Assembly: GCF_014649695.1 (NCBI RefSeq)
Contig: NZ_BMTN01000005.1
Coordinates: 355,379 to 419,378, forward strand
Direction: 5' to 3'
Source of the DNA: Streptomyces kurssanovii
GTDB lineage: Bacteria > Actinomycetota > Actinomycetes > Streptomycetales > Streptomycetaceae
Length of the DNA: 64,000 bases
The notes under the pieces are model-generated. The model worked only from the letters and a program-made list of their open reading frames with translations. It did not search any database and was not told the origin of the DNA. Within the stretch, counting starts at the first letter, position 1; each line of letters starts with the position of its first letter. Positions 43,888-55,944 of the stretch are shown one piece after another. Made by a program: the position numbers and the translations under genes.

Positions 43888-44709
43888 ATGCGGATTCGAA
43901 TCGTCGACGCCTTCACCGACCGCCCCTTCGCGGGCAATCCCGCCGGAGTGCTGCTGCTGGACTCCGCCGGATTCCCTCCTGACACCTGGCTCCAGAACGT
44001 CGCAGCGGAGCTGAACCTCTCGGAGACCGCCTTCGCCCACCCCCTGCCCGCCGGGGGCGACGCGGACTGGGTACTGCGCTGGTTCACCCCGGCCACGGAG
44101 GTCGACATGTGCGGCCACGCCACCCTGGCGACGGCGCACGTGCTGCACACGACGGGAGCGGCGACGGGCACGGTGCGCTTCACCGCGCGCTGCGGCGTCC
44201 TGCGGACCACCGCGCACGAGGACGGCGCGGTCACCCTCGACTTCCCCACCGCCCCCCTGCGAGAGGTGGCGGTCCCCGACGGTGTCGCGGAGGCGCTCGG
44301 CGCGAAGGTGCTCGCCGCCCATGACACCGGGCCCCACATCGGCGACCTGCTGGTGGAAATGGCCGACGAGCAGACCGTGCGCGCTCTTGACCCCGATTTC
44401 GCCGCCCTGGTGGCGCATTCCGAGCGCGGGATCATCGCCACCGCCGCAGCGGCGGACCCCTCCGCCGGCTACGACTTCGTCTCCCGCGGCTTCTTCCCCA
44501 GGGTCGGCATCGACGAGGACCCGGTCACGGGGAGCGCCCACACGGCGCTCGCACCCTTCTGGTCCGCGCGCCTCGGCCGCGACGAGCTGACCGGCCTCCA
44601 GGCCTCGGCCCGCTCCGGCCTGGTCCACACCGCCCTGCTCGGCGACCGCACCCTGCTGACCGGCCGCGCGGTGACCGTGATCGACGGCGAACTGCTCACC
44701 ACTCCCTGA
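43888..44709 (+). CDS. PhzF-family isomerase/epimerase-like protein
   Basis: The 273-residue protein starts IRIVDAFTDRPFAGNPAGV. The catalytic Glu lies in NLSETAFAHP (residue 46), WFTPATEVDMCGHATLA follows, and GIDEDPVTGSAHTALAPFW is the family signature near the C-terminus. PhzF proteins isomerise or cyclise small molecules without a cofactor; most members, including this one, have unknown substrates. The ATG at 43888 is 6 nt after TACGGT and lacks a ribosome-binding site, so it is probably leaderless. It is divergent from padR. Confidence 0.9.
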   Translation: MRIRIVDAFTDRPFAGNPAGVLLLDSAGFPPDTWLQNVAAELNLSETAFAHPLPAGGDADWVLRWFTPATEVDMCGHATLATAHVLHTTGAATGTVRFTARCGVLRTTAHEDGAVTLDFPTAPLREVAVPDGVAEALGAKVLAAHDTGPHIGDLLVEMADEQTVRALDPDFAALVAHSERGIIATAAAADPSAGYDFVSRGFFPRVGIDEDPVTGSAHTALAPFWSARLGRDELTGLQASARSGLVHTALLGDRTLLTGRAVTVIDGELLTTP

Positions 44710-44723
44710 GCACACCACGACGA

Positions 44724-44755
44724 AGGGGGTGCACGGCAGACACCGTGCACCCCCT
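44724..44755. terminator. Bidirectional hairpin terminator
   Basis: A 13-bp perfect stem (AGGGGGTGCACGG) with a 6-nt loop lies between the convergent PhzF and CPBP genes. Confidence 0.75.
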
Positions 44756-44778
44756 CGGTCGCGCTGCCGGCCCGCCGG

Positions 44779-45579
44779 TCACGGCGTGGGAAGCCAGTCC
44801 ACCCTCCCGGACAGCAGTCCGTATCCGACGAAGGCGACGATGTCGAGCAGGGCGTGCGCCGCCACCAGCGGCCCCACTCGGCCCCACCTGCGGTACAGCA
44901 GGACGAAGACCACGCCCATCACCATGTTGCCGATGAACCCGCCGACGCCCTGGTACAGGTGGTACGAGCCGCGCAGCACCGAGCTGGCGACCAGCGCCGC
45001 CATCGGTGTCCAGCCGAGCTGACCGAGCCTGCGCAGCAGATAACCGACGACGATCACCTCCTCCACCACGGAGTTCTGGATCGCGGAGAGGATCAGCACC
45101 GGGTACTTCCACCAGACCTCGGGCAGCGCCTCCGGCACGACGGTGAGGTTGAAACCGGAGGCCCTCGCCACCAGGTAGAAGGCCAGCCCCGCGCTCCCGA
45201 TACCGGCGGCCACGAGCGCGCCACGGCCGATGTCGGACCAGGGCCGGCTCCGGTCGAAACCGATCGACGAGAGCCCGGCACGCTCGCGGATCAGCAGATG
45301 CGCGACGAGCGCGACGGGCACCAGCGCCGTCGCGATCCCGAAGAGCTGCCAGGCCAGATCGAGCCACGGCCGCCCGGGCGCGAAAGACCCGTTGAGCGTC
45401 GCGGCCTGGTCCTTCAGCCCGCCGGGCTTCGTCAGCGATCCGATGAAGCTGATCAGCGCGGACACACCGCTGGCGCCGAGCGACAGGGCGAGCACGAGCA
45501 GCGTCTCCGACCGGAGGATCCTGCGCGACACCGCCTCCCCCGGAAAGGACCCGGCCGCGTCTCCCGCCTGCGCCTGCAC
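44779..45579 (-). CDS. CPBP-family intramembrane metalloprotease
   Basis: The 266-residue membrane protein has about eight helices and the CPBP/Abi motifs: the Glu pair in NSVVEEVIVVGYLLRRL (173-174), His in SVLRGSYHLYQGVGG, and a late VAAHALLDIVAF. Relatives of Rce1 cleave membrane-bound peptides; bacterial members often give bacteriocin immunity or have unknown roles. The GTG at 45579 was chosen because GGAGG lies 5 nt upstream; an ORF beginning at 45615 or above lacks such a site. No bacteriocin-like gene is adjacent. Confidence 0.85.
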   Translation of the reverse strand: MQAQAGDAAGSFPGEAVSRRILRSETLLVLALSLGASGVSALISFIGSLTKPGGLKDQAATLNGSFAPGRPWLDLAWQLFGIATALVPVALVAHLLIRERAGLSSIGFDRSRPWSDIGRGALVAAGIGSAGLAFYLVARASGFNLTVVPEALPEVWWKYPVLILSAIQNSVVEEVIVVGYLLRRLGQLGWTPMAALVASSVLRGSYHLYQGVGGFIGNMVMGVVFVLLYRRWGRVGPLVAAHALLDIVAFVGYGLLSGRVDWLPTP

Positions 45580-45709
45580 TACAGCCTCCAGTTGCTCCAC
45601 CGCATGGGACGTCACAGCTTGCCCGACGAACCTACGGCGGTCGCAGCCAGGTCCCGCACACGCGCCCACGAGCGCACCGAGCCGCCGTGCGACCGCGCGC
45701 CCGGGTCGG

Positions 45710-47218
45710 TCAGGAGCGCGCCCCCGGGAAACCCACGGGCCATGTGTGCACCGGCTGCCCCTCACGCATCAGCTCGCAGTAGCGGCGGGTCATCGCCGCC
45801 AGCGCCACCTCACGCTCCAGCCCCGCCTCACGGGCGCGGTGATAGGTGTCCGCCTGCCAGGAGGCTCCGTTCATCCGGCGACGGCACCGCTCCTCGATCA
45901 CTCCCAGATACAGGTCCCGATCGGCGGGCGCCACGTTCCACGCGTCGAGACCCGCCGCGGCCAGCGGCAGCAACTCGTCCCGGACGAGCTTGACGACCGG
46001 CACCTGCGTGACGCCGCCCCGGCCGGGACGGGGCCACTGGAGCTCGGCGTCGATACCGTGCCGGCACGCGGTCTCGAAGTTCTGGTCGGCGGCGGCGAAG
46101 GGCAGCCGCGTCCACACCGGACGAGAGTCCTCCGCGAGCGCGCGCACCAGCCCGTAGTAGAACGCGGCGTTGGCGATCACGTCGGTCACCGTGGGGCCGG
46201 CGGGCAGCACGCGGTTCTCGACCCGCAGGTGAGGGACGCCGTCGACGACCGCGTACACCGGACGGTTCCAGCGGTAGATCGTGCCGTTGTGCAGGACCAG
46301 CTCCTGGAGCCGCGGCACTCCGCCGTCCTCCAGCACCCGCAGCGGTTCCTCGTCGTCGCAGAAAGGCAGCAGCGCGGGGAAGTAGCGGATGTTCTCCTCG
46401 AAGAGGTCATATGCCGATTCCACCCAGCGCTCACCGAACCAGGTGCGCGGGCGCACACCCTGCGCCTGGAGCTCCGGCGGGCGGGTGTCCGTGGCCTGCT
46501 GGAAGAGCGGCGGCCGCGACTCGCGCCACAGCTCCTTGCCGAACAGGAACGGCGCGTTGGCGCCGACGGCGACCTGCACGGCGGCCACCGCCTGCGCGGC
46601 GTTCCACACGTCGGCGAACCGGCCGGGGGTCACCTGGAGGTGCAGCTGCACCGACGTGCAGGCGGCTTCCGGCGCGATCGACGCAGACGTGCATGTGAGC
46701 CGCTCCACCCCCTCGATGTCGAGGATGAAATCCTCCCCGCGTGCCGCCACGATCTGATCGTTGAGCAGCATGTAACGGTCGACAGCGGAGAGGTTCGCGG
46801 ACACCAGATCCTGCTGCGCCAGCGTCGGCAGAATGCCGATCATCACGATCCCGGAACCGAGTTCCTGTGCCTTGCGATCGGCATATCCCAGCCCGGTATG
46901 CAACTCCTCCGCCAGCTGATCGAGCACGCGGCCGCCCAATCGGTGCGGGACGATGTTTACTTCCAGATTGAACATGCCGAGCTCGGTCTGGAAATCGGGA
47001 CTCGCGATACGGGAGAGAACTTCGGCATTCATCATCCGAGGCATCCCGTCCGCGCCCGCGAGATTCAGCTCTATCTCGAGCCCCATCAGATTCTTGGGCC
47101 GGTCGAACCTCTTCTCCTCCAGAAGCCGCCCCAGGCCGGCCAGGCACTGTTGCAGCTTGCCTCGGTACCGTTGCCGATCGGACAGGTCGAACCCGCCTGC
47201 CTCGACCTTCTCCCCCAT
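45710..47218 (-). CDS. Glutamate-cysteine-ligase-family protein (GCS2/YbdK type)
   Basis: The 502-residue protein contains the GCS2-type ligase core: KNLMGLEIELNLAG near residue 42, FNLEVNIVPHRLGG with metal-binding Glu, SVQLHLQVTPGRFADVWNAA, and a late LRVENRVLPAGPT. Members join an amino acid to Glu with ATP, but many in actinobacteria have unknown products, since these bacteria make mycothiol rather than glutathione. The ATG at 47218 has GGAGGG 8 nt upstream. It is monocistronic as far as can be seen, with a long gap upstream. Confidence 0.85.
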   Translation of the reverse strand: MGEKVEAGGFDLSDRQRYRGKLQQCLAGLGRLLEEKRFDRPKNLMGLEIELNLAGADGMPRMMNAEVLSRIASPDFQTELGMFNLEVNIVPHRLGGRVLDQLAEELHTGLGYADRKAQELGSGIVMIGILPTLAQQDLVSANLSAVDRYMLLNDQIVAARGEDFILDIEGVERLTCTSASIAPEAACTSVQLHLQVTPGRFADVWNAAQAVAAVQVAVGANAPFLFGKELWRESRPPLFQQATDTRPPELQAQGVRPRTWFGERWVESAYDLFEENIRYFPALLPFCDDEEPLRVLEDGGVPRLQELVLHNGTIYRWNRPVYAVVDGVPHLRVENRVLPAGPTVTDVIANAAFYYGLVRALAEDSRPVWTRLPFAAADQNFETACRHGIDAELQWPRPGRGGVTQVPVVKLVRDELLPLAAAGLDAWNVAPADRDLYLGVIEERCRRRMNGASWQADTYHRAREAGLEREVALAAMTRRYCELMREGQPVHTWPVGFPGARS

Positions 47219-47692
47219 CGAAGCGTCCCTCCTCGAGTGGGTCCCACGTGGCGAGGACCGCTCACGTCACGGACGATAATGCCCAGCCTCATTGATCCAT
47301 AACGCCCCGCGCGGACTCTGCGGCCGGTAGGCTGGACACAGGCGCTCAGCGGGCACATTCCCCTGGCATGAGGCGAACCGCAATTGCAGGCATGGACGGC
47401 GGCGGAAAACACAGGCTTGATTCGGCCTACCGCTTCGGACCCGAAACCGCAGGCCGCAGCCTCGAGAGCACTGAAAAGCAGCAGAAATGCCCCATGAAAC
47501 GGGCCGGTTCACGTCTTGCCCGAAATACCCGCGACGGGTAGCGGAAACATTACGTGAACACGCGTCGTATAAACTCCGCGAGGGCGGTGAGTTCGTATCC
47601 GGTGTCTTCCGGCCGCTGGCCGCCCCGCACGCAGACAGTGACGTCCGCACCTTCACGCTCCACCGTGTCTCCTGAGTGAGAGGCGACCCATC
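47219..47692. other. Intergenic stretch without a supported gene
   Basis: These 474 bp are lower in GC than the surroundings. A short plus-strand frame at 47487-47675 has no ribosome-binding site and no recognisable features. A TATAAA near 47566 could be a -10 element. A small RNA cannot be excluded. Confidence 0.45.
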
Positions 47693-48283
47693 ATGCCGCT
47701 GCTTGTCCCCCCGGCCCCCGCGCCTGCCCTGCGAAGCGTCCTCGCGGCACTCGGTTCCCCCACAGCCGTCCGCGAGGCCCGAACACCCGCTCTGAGGTCC
47801 GTCCAGGGGCCGCTGAGCGCCGAACTGCCGCTGCCGGTCCATGTACTGGACCGGATCGTGCCGAGCGGCCGCACCCCGCACACCAGGCTCACCGGCTGGC
47901 GTTTCCTGATCCGCAGCGGCGACCGCACCGTGGCCGCCGCGGACACCATGCTCACGCCGGACGGCTGGACCTTCTCGCACTTCTTCGAGGGCCCCTACCT
48001 CGACTCGACCGAACGCGCCCTGCGCCAGGCCGAGTCGACCGGCGCCCCGTTCCAGCCCAGACTGCTGTCCGTTCCCGAGCTCTACATGCTCACCCTCTGG
48101 CTGCACGGCGACGTCGAGGCCGACGCCGCGTCCGGCACCCCGCAGCCTTCCGACGTCCTCGTCCCCCTCGCCCCCGCGCCACCGGGCATAGCCGCCCACC
48201 GGCCGCACCGGGTCGCGGACCTGCTGCCCCTCATGACCTTGCGGGTGACGCCGGCCCCGCTGCTCGACTCGCCGGCGGCCTGA
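47693..48283 (+). CDS. Conserved hypothetical protein
   Basis: The 196-residue soluble protein reads LRSVQGPLSAELPLPVHVLD, then LTGWRFLIRSGDRTVAAADT and WTFSHFFEGPYLDSTERALR, giving the impression of a compact alpha/beta domain without catalytic motifs. I recall similar unnamed proteins in other Streptomyces but can assign no function. The ATG at 47693 follows GAGAGG. A very strong hairpin terminator follows 39 bp later, supporting a monocistronic gene. Confidence 0.7.
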   Translation: MPLLVPPAPAPALRSVLAALGSPTAVREARTPALRSVQGPLSAELPLPVHVLDRIVPSGRTPHTRLTGWRFLIRSGDRTVAAADTMLTPDGWTFSHFFEGPYLDSTERALRQAESTGAPFQPRLLSVPELYMLTLWLHGDVEADAASGTPQPSDVLVPLAPAPPGIAAHRPHRVADLLPLMTLRVTPAPLLDSPAA

Positions 48284-48321
48284 CAGGAGGACACTTAGGA
48301 CATCACACCCACAGGAGACAC

Positions 48322-48361
48322 CCGGTACGCCCCGCGACCCTCCGGTCGCGGGGCGTACCGG
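48322..48361 (+). terminator. Very strong hairpin terminator
   Basis: An 18-bp perfect stem (CCGGTACGCCCCGCGACC) with a CTCC loop lies 39 bp past the stop at 48283. Confidence 0.85.
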
Positions 48362-48556
48362 TGTTCCGGGTACTGGCCCGTTGTGACTAGCCCGGCCGGG
48401 CCACTGCGAACCACCCGAAAGGACAGCCCTGTCGAACTGAACCGCCCGAGCGGGTGGTGCGTCATCAATCAGTAGGAAGAGCTGCTGTGAAATGCCTGCG
48501 GAGCGACCTCCGCGGGTGAACACTGGGGACCGACCGACAGATACGGGGGAGCGGCC

Positions 48557-48820
48557 ATGAACACCTCATCGAGCCGCACGACACACACCACATCACAGCG
48601 AAAGAACCCATCAATGTGCCAGCACCAGCCAGCCTGTCCCACATCCGACTCCGCCGACCGTGAGGCGGCCCGCCTCGTCGCGCACCATCCGGAACAGGGC
48701 TGGAGCCTGCTGTGCAACGGCGTGCTCCTCTTCGAGGACACCGGCGAGCTGCTGCCCGACGGCCGGATCATCGCCCCGCGCCGTACGGCGGACGCCGGCC
48801 CGCTGGTGACCGCCGCCTAG
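48557..48820 (+). CDS. DUF5999 small protein
   Basis: The 87-residue protein has a core CQHQPACPTSDSADREAA followed by GWSLLCNGVLLFEDTGELLP, the pattern of a small family nearly universal in Streptomyces. Three Cys and a His (CQHxxxC) near the start could bind metal. Function is unknown. GGGGGAG lies 5 nt ahead of ATG 48557; the conserved part starts at the ATG at 48614, so the first 19 residues may be optional. Confidence 0.75.
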   Translation: MNTSSSRTTHTTSQRKNPSMCQHQPACPTSDSADREAARLVAHHPEQGWSLLCNGVLLFEDTGELLPDGRIIAPRRTADAGPLVTAA

Positions 48821-48931
48821 GCCCGGACAGGGCCTGGCTGGATCCGGCCGATGACGAGTGGGTGCGGCTTCAGCCGCACCCGCCGAAGGCCAGTGGCCGC
48901 GGCGGCCGTTGGCGCGACCACCGGCGGACGG

Positions 48932-49672
48932 TCAGTCCTCGTACAGGCCGACGCCCTCGCCGGCCGCCGCGCGCACCAGGACATCGGCCAGCTCCACCGG
49001 GGTGGAGAGCATCGGGTAGTGGCCGGTGGCCAGTTCGAAGAAGGTGACTCCGGGCTCGGCGAGCTTGGCGAACCGCGGCAGGCCGGTGCCGTGCAGCGTG
49101 CGGGCCAACTCCAGGCTGAGGCCGTTCGCGAGGCAGAACACCCCGGTGGTCGGGAGCTTGAGCCAGGCGCCGGTCAGCTCGATCGGCTCGGTGACGGTCC
49201 GGACCGGGTGCGGGGTGGCCAGGCGGTGGTAGCGCCCCAGCTCCGCCGGCGGGACCGCGTGCACCGCCGGGATCTCCTCCGGTACCGGGACGACGCCGCC
49301 GAGGGCGCGGTCCAGCAGGCCGAGCTGCGGCATCTGCGCCACCACCGACTCACCCGGCTCCGGGAAGCCGGTGTCCACGAACACCACCCGGGCGACCTGT
49401 CCGGGGCACCGGTCGGCCGCCGCGAGGGCGGGGAAGGCACCGTAGCTGTGCGCCACCAGCACAGTCCCCGGGCCCTCCATGTCGAGCAGCGCCGCCACGG
49501 CGTCGGTGTGCTCGGCCAGCCCCACGCCGGCGGGATCCTCCCCCGCCCGCTCGGCCATGCCGGGCAAGGTGACCGGAAGCGCCCTGTGCCCTTGCGCGGT
49601 CAGCTCGTCGGCCACCGCCTCCCAGGCCCAACCACCCATGAAAAGCCCGGGAACCAGCAGAAACGTCGTCAT
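48932..49672 (-). CDS. Alpha/beta-hydrolase
   Basis: The 246-residue hydrolase opens with TFLLVPGLFMGGWAWEAVAD and has the nucleophile elbow AHSYGAF with Ser, VFVDTGFPEPGESV, and a C-terminal His in LATGHYPM. It resembles the small esterase group related to plant methyl esterases (salicylate-binding-protein-like). The substrate is unknown. The ATG at 49672 has AGAGGT 6 nt upstream, and the frame's upstream ATG at 49693 has none. Confidence 0.87.
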   Translation of the reverse strand: MTTFLLVPGLFMGGWAWEAVADELTAQGHRALPVTLPGMAERAGEDPAGVGLAEHTDAVAALLDMEGPGTVLVAHSYGAFPALAAADRCPGQVARVVFVDTGFPEPGESVVAQMPQLGLLDRALGGVVPVPEEIPAVHAVPPAELGRYHRLATPHPVRTVTEPIELTGAWLKLPTTGVFCLANGLSLELARTLHGTGLPRFAKLAEPGVTFFELATGHYPMLSTPVELADVLVRAAAGEGVGLYED

Positions 49673-49817
49673 GACAGACCTCTTTCGAAGCATCGCGTGC
49701 GGTCGATCAGGACGGTAGGACCTCCCTCTGGGGGAGATTCCAGCCGTTTCTGACGTGCGGGACCGGCAAGATCCGCCGGACAGGCCCTGGGTCTCTTCAG
49801 GAGCACGGGAAAGCGAA

Positions 49818-49847
49818 GGGCCGGCCCGGAGACTTCCGGACCGGCCC
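49818..49847 (-). terminator. Hairpin terminator of gcvP
   Basis: A 13-bp stem (GGGCCGG-C-CCGGA arm) has one G-U pair in the minus-strand transcript and a 4-nt loop. It lies 24 bp past the gcvP stop. Confidence 0.65.
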
Positions 49848-49871
49848 GACGCATGTGCCGTGCGGCTCGCG

Positions 49872-52757
<2,886 letters not shown>

Positions 52758-52819
52758 GGTGGGAGGCCTCCTGGTCTTCACGACCTGCGAGGGGCATCAC
52801 GGCACAGATGCCCGGACGG

Positions 52820-53030
52820 CCTCCCCCTCTGTCATCTCGACCTGAGAGCTTCACCGGGCCGTCACGAAGCGACATCCCGGCTTTCACCGTCGGTGAGAGC
52901 GGATGCCGTCCGACGCCCGCTCTGCTTTCCAGAGTGACCTCGTCCGTGCGGTACAGGTGCCTGAGAGATTCCGGGGAGGATTTGCTCCTTCGGCGCCTCC
53001 GGACTTCTCTCCGGAGGACTCTCCCGCACA
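52820..53030 (-). promoter_or_regulatory. Tandem glycine riboswitch upstream of gcvP
   Basis: On the minus strand, aptamer 1 has GCGGGAGAGTCC, GCGCCGAAGGAGCAA and AATCTCTCAGGCACC, ending near CTCTGGAAAGC. Aptamer 2 follows with CACCGACGGTGAAAGC and GTGAAGCTCTCAGGT, ending in AGAGGGGGAG about 63 nt before the start codon. Both show the conserved glycine aptamer core. Glycine binding should switch gcvP on. Confidence 0.9.
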
Positions 53031-53150
53031 GGGTCAGCGGCCGTTTGCCAGCGTACCAGCGTGCATCGCGCCGGATCGCTCGAGTGGCCGACACCCGGAA
53101 TGTGGACTTTTGTAGTCGTTGGAGAACAGTTGCGACCACTTGGAGGGACC

Positions 53151-53534
53151 GTGCAGACCGACATCGATCCGCGCAGCCTGATCGGCCGCAAGGCGTTCGA
53201 CCGCAACGGAACCAAGATCGGAACCGTTGACGAGGTGTACCTGGACGACGCCACGGGCGTGCCCGAGTGGGCGGCCGTACGCACAGGCCTCTTCAGCCGC
53301 GACGCCTTCGTCCCTCTCGAGCCGAGCGAACTCGTCGACAACGCGCTGCACGTGCCCTACGAGCGCGCACTGATCAAGGACGCGCCCGACTTCGGAGTGG
53401 GCCGCCATCTGTCGCCGGAGCAGGAACTCCAGCTCTACCACCACTACGGACTCGACCTCTCCGGTCCGCCTCCCGCACCGGCGCCCGCTTCCGGCGACCG
53501 GTCCTTCGGCCGGGTCGCGGGGCAGGAGGACTGA
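53151..53534 (+). CDS. PRC-barrel domain protein
   Basis: The 127-residue protein has an N-terminal PRC barrel (DPRSLIGRKAFDRNGTKIGT, VDEVYLDDATGVPEWAAVRT, FVPLEPSELVDNALHVPYER). A helical HHYGLDL end and a Pro-rich tail follow. PRC barrels occur in photosynthetic reaction centres and RNA-processing proteins; stand-alone forms have no defined role. The GTG at 53151 has GGAGGG just upstream. It is divergent from gcvP across the riboswitch region. Confidence 0.82.
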   Translation: MQTDIDPRSLIGRKAFDRNGTKIGTVDEVYLDDATGVPEWAAVRTGLFSRDAFVPLEPSELVDNALHVPYERALIKDAPDFGVGRHLSPEQELQLYHHYGLDLSGPPPAPAPASGDRSFGRVAGQED

Positions 53535-53624
53535 CCGCCGCGCTTCGGCGTCGCCGGGTCCGGACGCAGGGCCAAGCCCCTGTCCCACCGCCGCTTCCCC
53601 GTCGGCTCTCCCCCGCCGCGCCGC

Positions 53625-55112
53625 TCAGCCCGGACGCCGGTCCGGGACGGTCTCCGCAATCGCAGCCGGATCCATCTGGCCGCTCCCGCCGCCGCCCATG
53701 GCCGGCGGGGGCTCCGTCCGCCCGGCGGGCCGCACCAGCGGCAGTGGTTCCGCGGCTTCCAGATCCTCGTCGTCCACCCGGAACGTCCGCACTCTGCCCG
53801 GTGCCGACCACGGCTCCTCGAACCGCACGGTGACCCTGCCGACGCCGCTGCCCTGGACCCAGCCCGGGCCGTACATCGCGTGGCGCACGTCCTGTCCGGC
53901 CGCCCAGCGACGCTCCGCCGGGTCGGGCCGCCCGGGCTCGGGACGGTGCGGTTCGCCCGTCTCGGAGGCGGCGCCCTCCGCCATGGTGGGCGCACCCTCC
54001 TCGGACTCGGTCTCCGCAGCCGCCTCGGCCTCCGCCTCCGCGGCGGCCTGTGCGAACAGGTCCTCCTGGGTGTAGTCCGCGAGCCCCGTCACGCCCACGC
54101 CCAGCAGCCGTACGCCGCCGGTGGTGTCCACCGACTCCAGCAGCCTGCCTGCTGCCTCCCGCACCACCGCGGGGTCGTCCGTCGGGCCGCGCAGCGTCTC
54201 CGAGCGGGTCAGCGTCGAGAAGTCGTACCGGCGCACCTTCAGCACGATGGTCCGGCCGGAGTGACCGCTTCCGCGGAGCCGCCGCACGCACCGCTCGGCG
54301 AGCCGGTCCACCTCGAGCCGGACCCGCACCCGGTCGTGCAGGTCCACGTCGAAGGTGTCCTCCACGGACACCGACTTCGCGTCCCGCTCCGCCACTACGG
54401 GCCGGTCGTCGTGCCCCAGAGCCATCCGGAACAGCGATGCCCCGTGCGCCCTGCCGAGCAGCCGTACCAGCTCGTCCTCGCCCGCCTCCGCGAGGTCCGC
54501 GACCGTGGTCATGCCGGCCCTCCGCAGGTGCTCCCCCGTCGCGGGCCCCACACCGGGCAGCGTCCGGACGGGCAGCGGCCCGAGCAGGTGCCGCTCGGTC
54601 CCGGGGTCGATCAGCACCAGGCCGTCGGGCTTGGCCTGCTCGGACGCGATCTTGGCGATCATCTTGGAGCCGGCCAGCCCGACCGAGCCGGTGAGCCCCG
54701 TGACGGCCCGGATGTCGGCGCGCAGCCGCTCCCCCGTCGCACGGGCGGACGGCGCGTCATGGGCCGCACCACCGGCCTCCAGGTCGACGAAGGCCTCATC
54801 GAGGCTCAGCGGCTCCACCAGCGGCGACAACCGCCCCAGCAGCTCCATGACCTGCTCGCTCACCGAGCGGTACAACGAGAAACGTGGTACGAGACAGGCG
54901 GCGTTCGGTGCGAGCCGTCTGGCCTGCGCCATCGGCATCGCCGAATGCACACCGAATCGCCGGGCCTCGTAGGAGGCCGTGGCCACCACACCGCGCGGAC
55001 CGAGGCCACCGACGATCACCGGTTTTCCGCGCAGCGAGGGCTTCGCCGCCTGCTCGGCGGCGGCGAAGAAGGCATCCATGTCGAGATGCAGGATCGTCGG
55101 CGCGGTTCTCAC
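53625..55112 (-). CDS. dinB: DNA polymerase IV (Y family) with C-terminal extension
   Basis: The 495-residue translesion polymerase has catalytic carboxylates in LHLDMDAFFAAAEQ and LSLDEAFVDLE, the thumb motif LPVRTLPGVGPATGEHL, and a little-finger domain ending near residue 330. Canonical DinB is 350-400 residues. The extra 150 residues hold a Glu/Ala-rich linker and a small beta domain (GQDVRHAMYGPGWVQGSGVG, VTVRFEEPW) resembling Tudor/KOW-like folds found at the end of UvrD-type helicases. No canonical beta-clamp motif was seen. The GTG at 55112 was used; GGGAG lies 11 nt upstream. Confidence 0.92.
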   Translation of the reverse strand: MRTAPTILHLDMDAFFAAAEQAAKPSLRGKPVIVGGLGPRGVVATASYEARRFGVHSAMPMAQARRLAPNAACLVPRFSLYRSVSEQVMELLGRLSPLVEPLSLDEAFVDLEAGGAAHDAPSARATGERLRADIRAVTGLTGSVGLAGSKMIAKIASEQAKPDGLVLIDPGTERHLLGPLPVRTLPGVGPATGEHLRRAGMTTVADLAEAGEDELVRLLGRAHGASLFRMALGHDDRPVVAERDAKSVSVEDTFDVDLHDRVRVRLEVDRLAERCVRRLRGSGHSGRTIVLKVRRYDFSTLTRSETLRGPTDDPAVVREAAGRLLESVDTTGGVRLLGVGVTGLADYTQEDLFAQAAAEAEAEAAAETESEEGAPTMAEGAASETGEPHRPEPGRPDPAERRWAAGQDVRHAMYGPGWVQGSGVGRVTVRFEEPWSAPGRVRTFRVDDEDLEAAEPLPLVRPAGRTEPPPAMGGGGSGQMDPAAIAETVPDRRPG

Positions 55113-55161
55113 ATGTTCGATGCTCCCCCACAGCACTGACAACGGGGAGCGGCGACGGCCG

Positions 55162-55758
55162 TCAGACGGCCCGGTCGCGCCTGCGTCTGGCCAGCTCGTC
55201 CGCGGGGTTGTGGCCCACCAGGGTCTCCCCCGTGTCGATCCGCTCGCCGTGCAGCTGCGACAGCGCCGTCTCGACGTCCCGCCATACGACGCCCACGGCG
55301 ATGCCGAAGACGCCCTGCCCACCCTGGAGAAGGCCGACCACCTCGTCGGGGGACGAGCATTCGTACACCGTGGCGCCGTCGCTCATCAGCGTCATGCGCT
55401 CGAGGTCCCGGAACCCTCGGTCCCGCAGGTGCTGGACGGCCGCCCGGATGTTCTGAAGCGCCACCCCGGTGTCCAGGAAGCGCTTGACGATCTTGAGGAC
55501 GACCACGTCGCGAAAGCTGTAGAGCCGCTGGGTGCCCGAACCGTACGCGGGCCTGACGCTGGGCTCGACGAGACCCGTGCGCGCCCAGTAGTCGAGCTGC
55601 CGGTAGGTGATCCCGGCGGCCGCGCAGGCCGTGGGCCCGCGGTAGCCGATGGTGTCGGTGGAGGGCGCGGCTGCGCTGTCGTGCAGCGGATACGGCCCGC
55701 TGTCCACCGGACCGGGTCCGGGGCCGCCCCCAAGCGTACTGTCGCCGCTGCTTCTCAC
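55162..55758 (-). CDS. MerR-family regulator of the FtsR/GarA block
   Basis: The 198-residue protein has an N-terminal disordered Gly/Pro stretch. The MerR winged helix follows (ACAAAGITYRQLDYWARTGL, then GTQRLYSFRDVVVLKIVKRF), ending in a helical effector region with no metal cysteines. Position after the DUF151 gene matches the Rv1830-type regulator in mycobacteria, which affects cell division. The GTG at 55758 has GGAGGT 4 nt upstream. It ends 50 bp before dinB. Confidence 0.87.
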   Translation of the reverse strand: MRSSGDSTLGGGPGPGPVDSGPYPLHDSAAAPSTDTIGYRGPTACAAAGITYRQLDYWARTGLVEPSVRPAYGSGTQRLYSFRDVVVLKIVKRFLDTGVALQNIRAAVQHLRDRGFRDLERMTLMSDGATVYECSSPDEVVGLLQGGQGVFGIAVGVVWRDVETALSQLHGERIDTGETLVGHNPADELARRRRDRAV

Positions 55759-55944
55759 GCCGACCTCCGTCCTTGACCTGCCACCTCGAAGGTAGGGAGT
55801 CACCAGGGGTGCGTCAACGATCGCCACACTCGGCACGCCGAGTGATAATCACCCTGAGAGTGGTTTCCCGTGCCCCCATCCGGGGAAAGGCTGCTCGAAT
55901 GCGCCGACGCGGAGCGGTCAGCCGCCCTCGCGTCGGCGGAACCG

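Noticed and set aside
47487-47675. 62-codon plus-strand frame in the 47.2-47.7 kb gap
   Set aside because: No ribosome-binding site, no hydrophobic or domain pattern.
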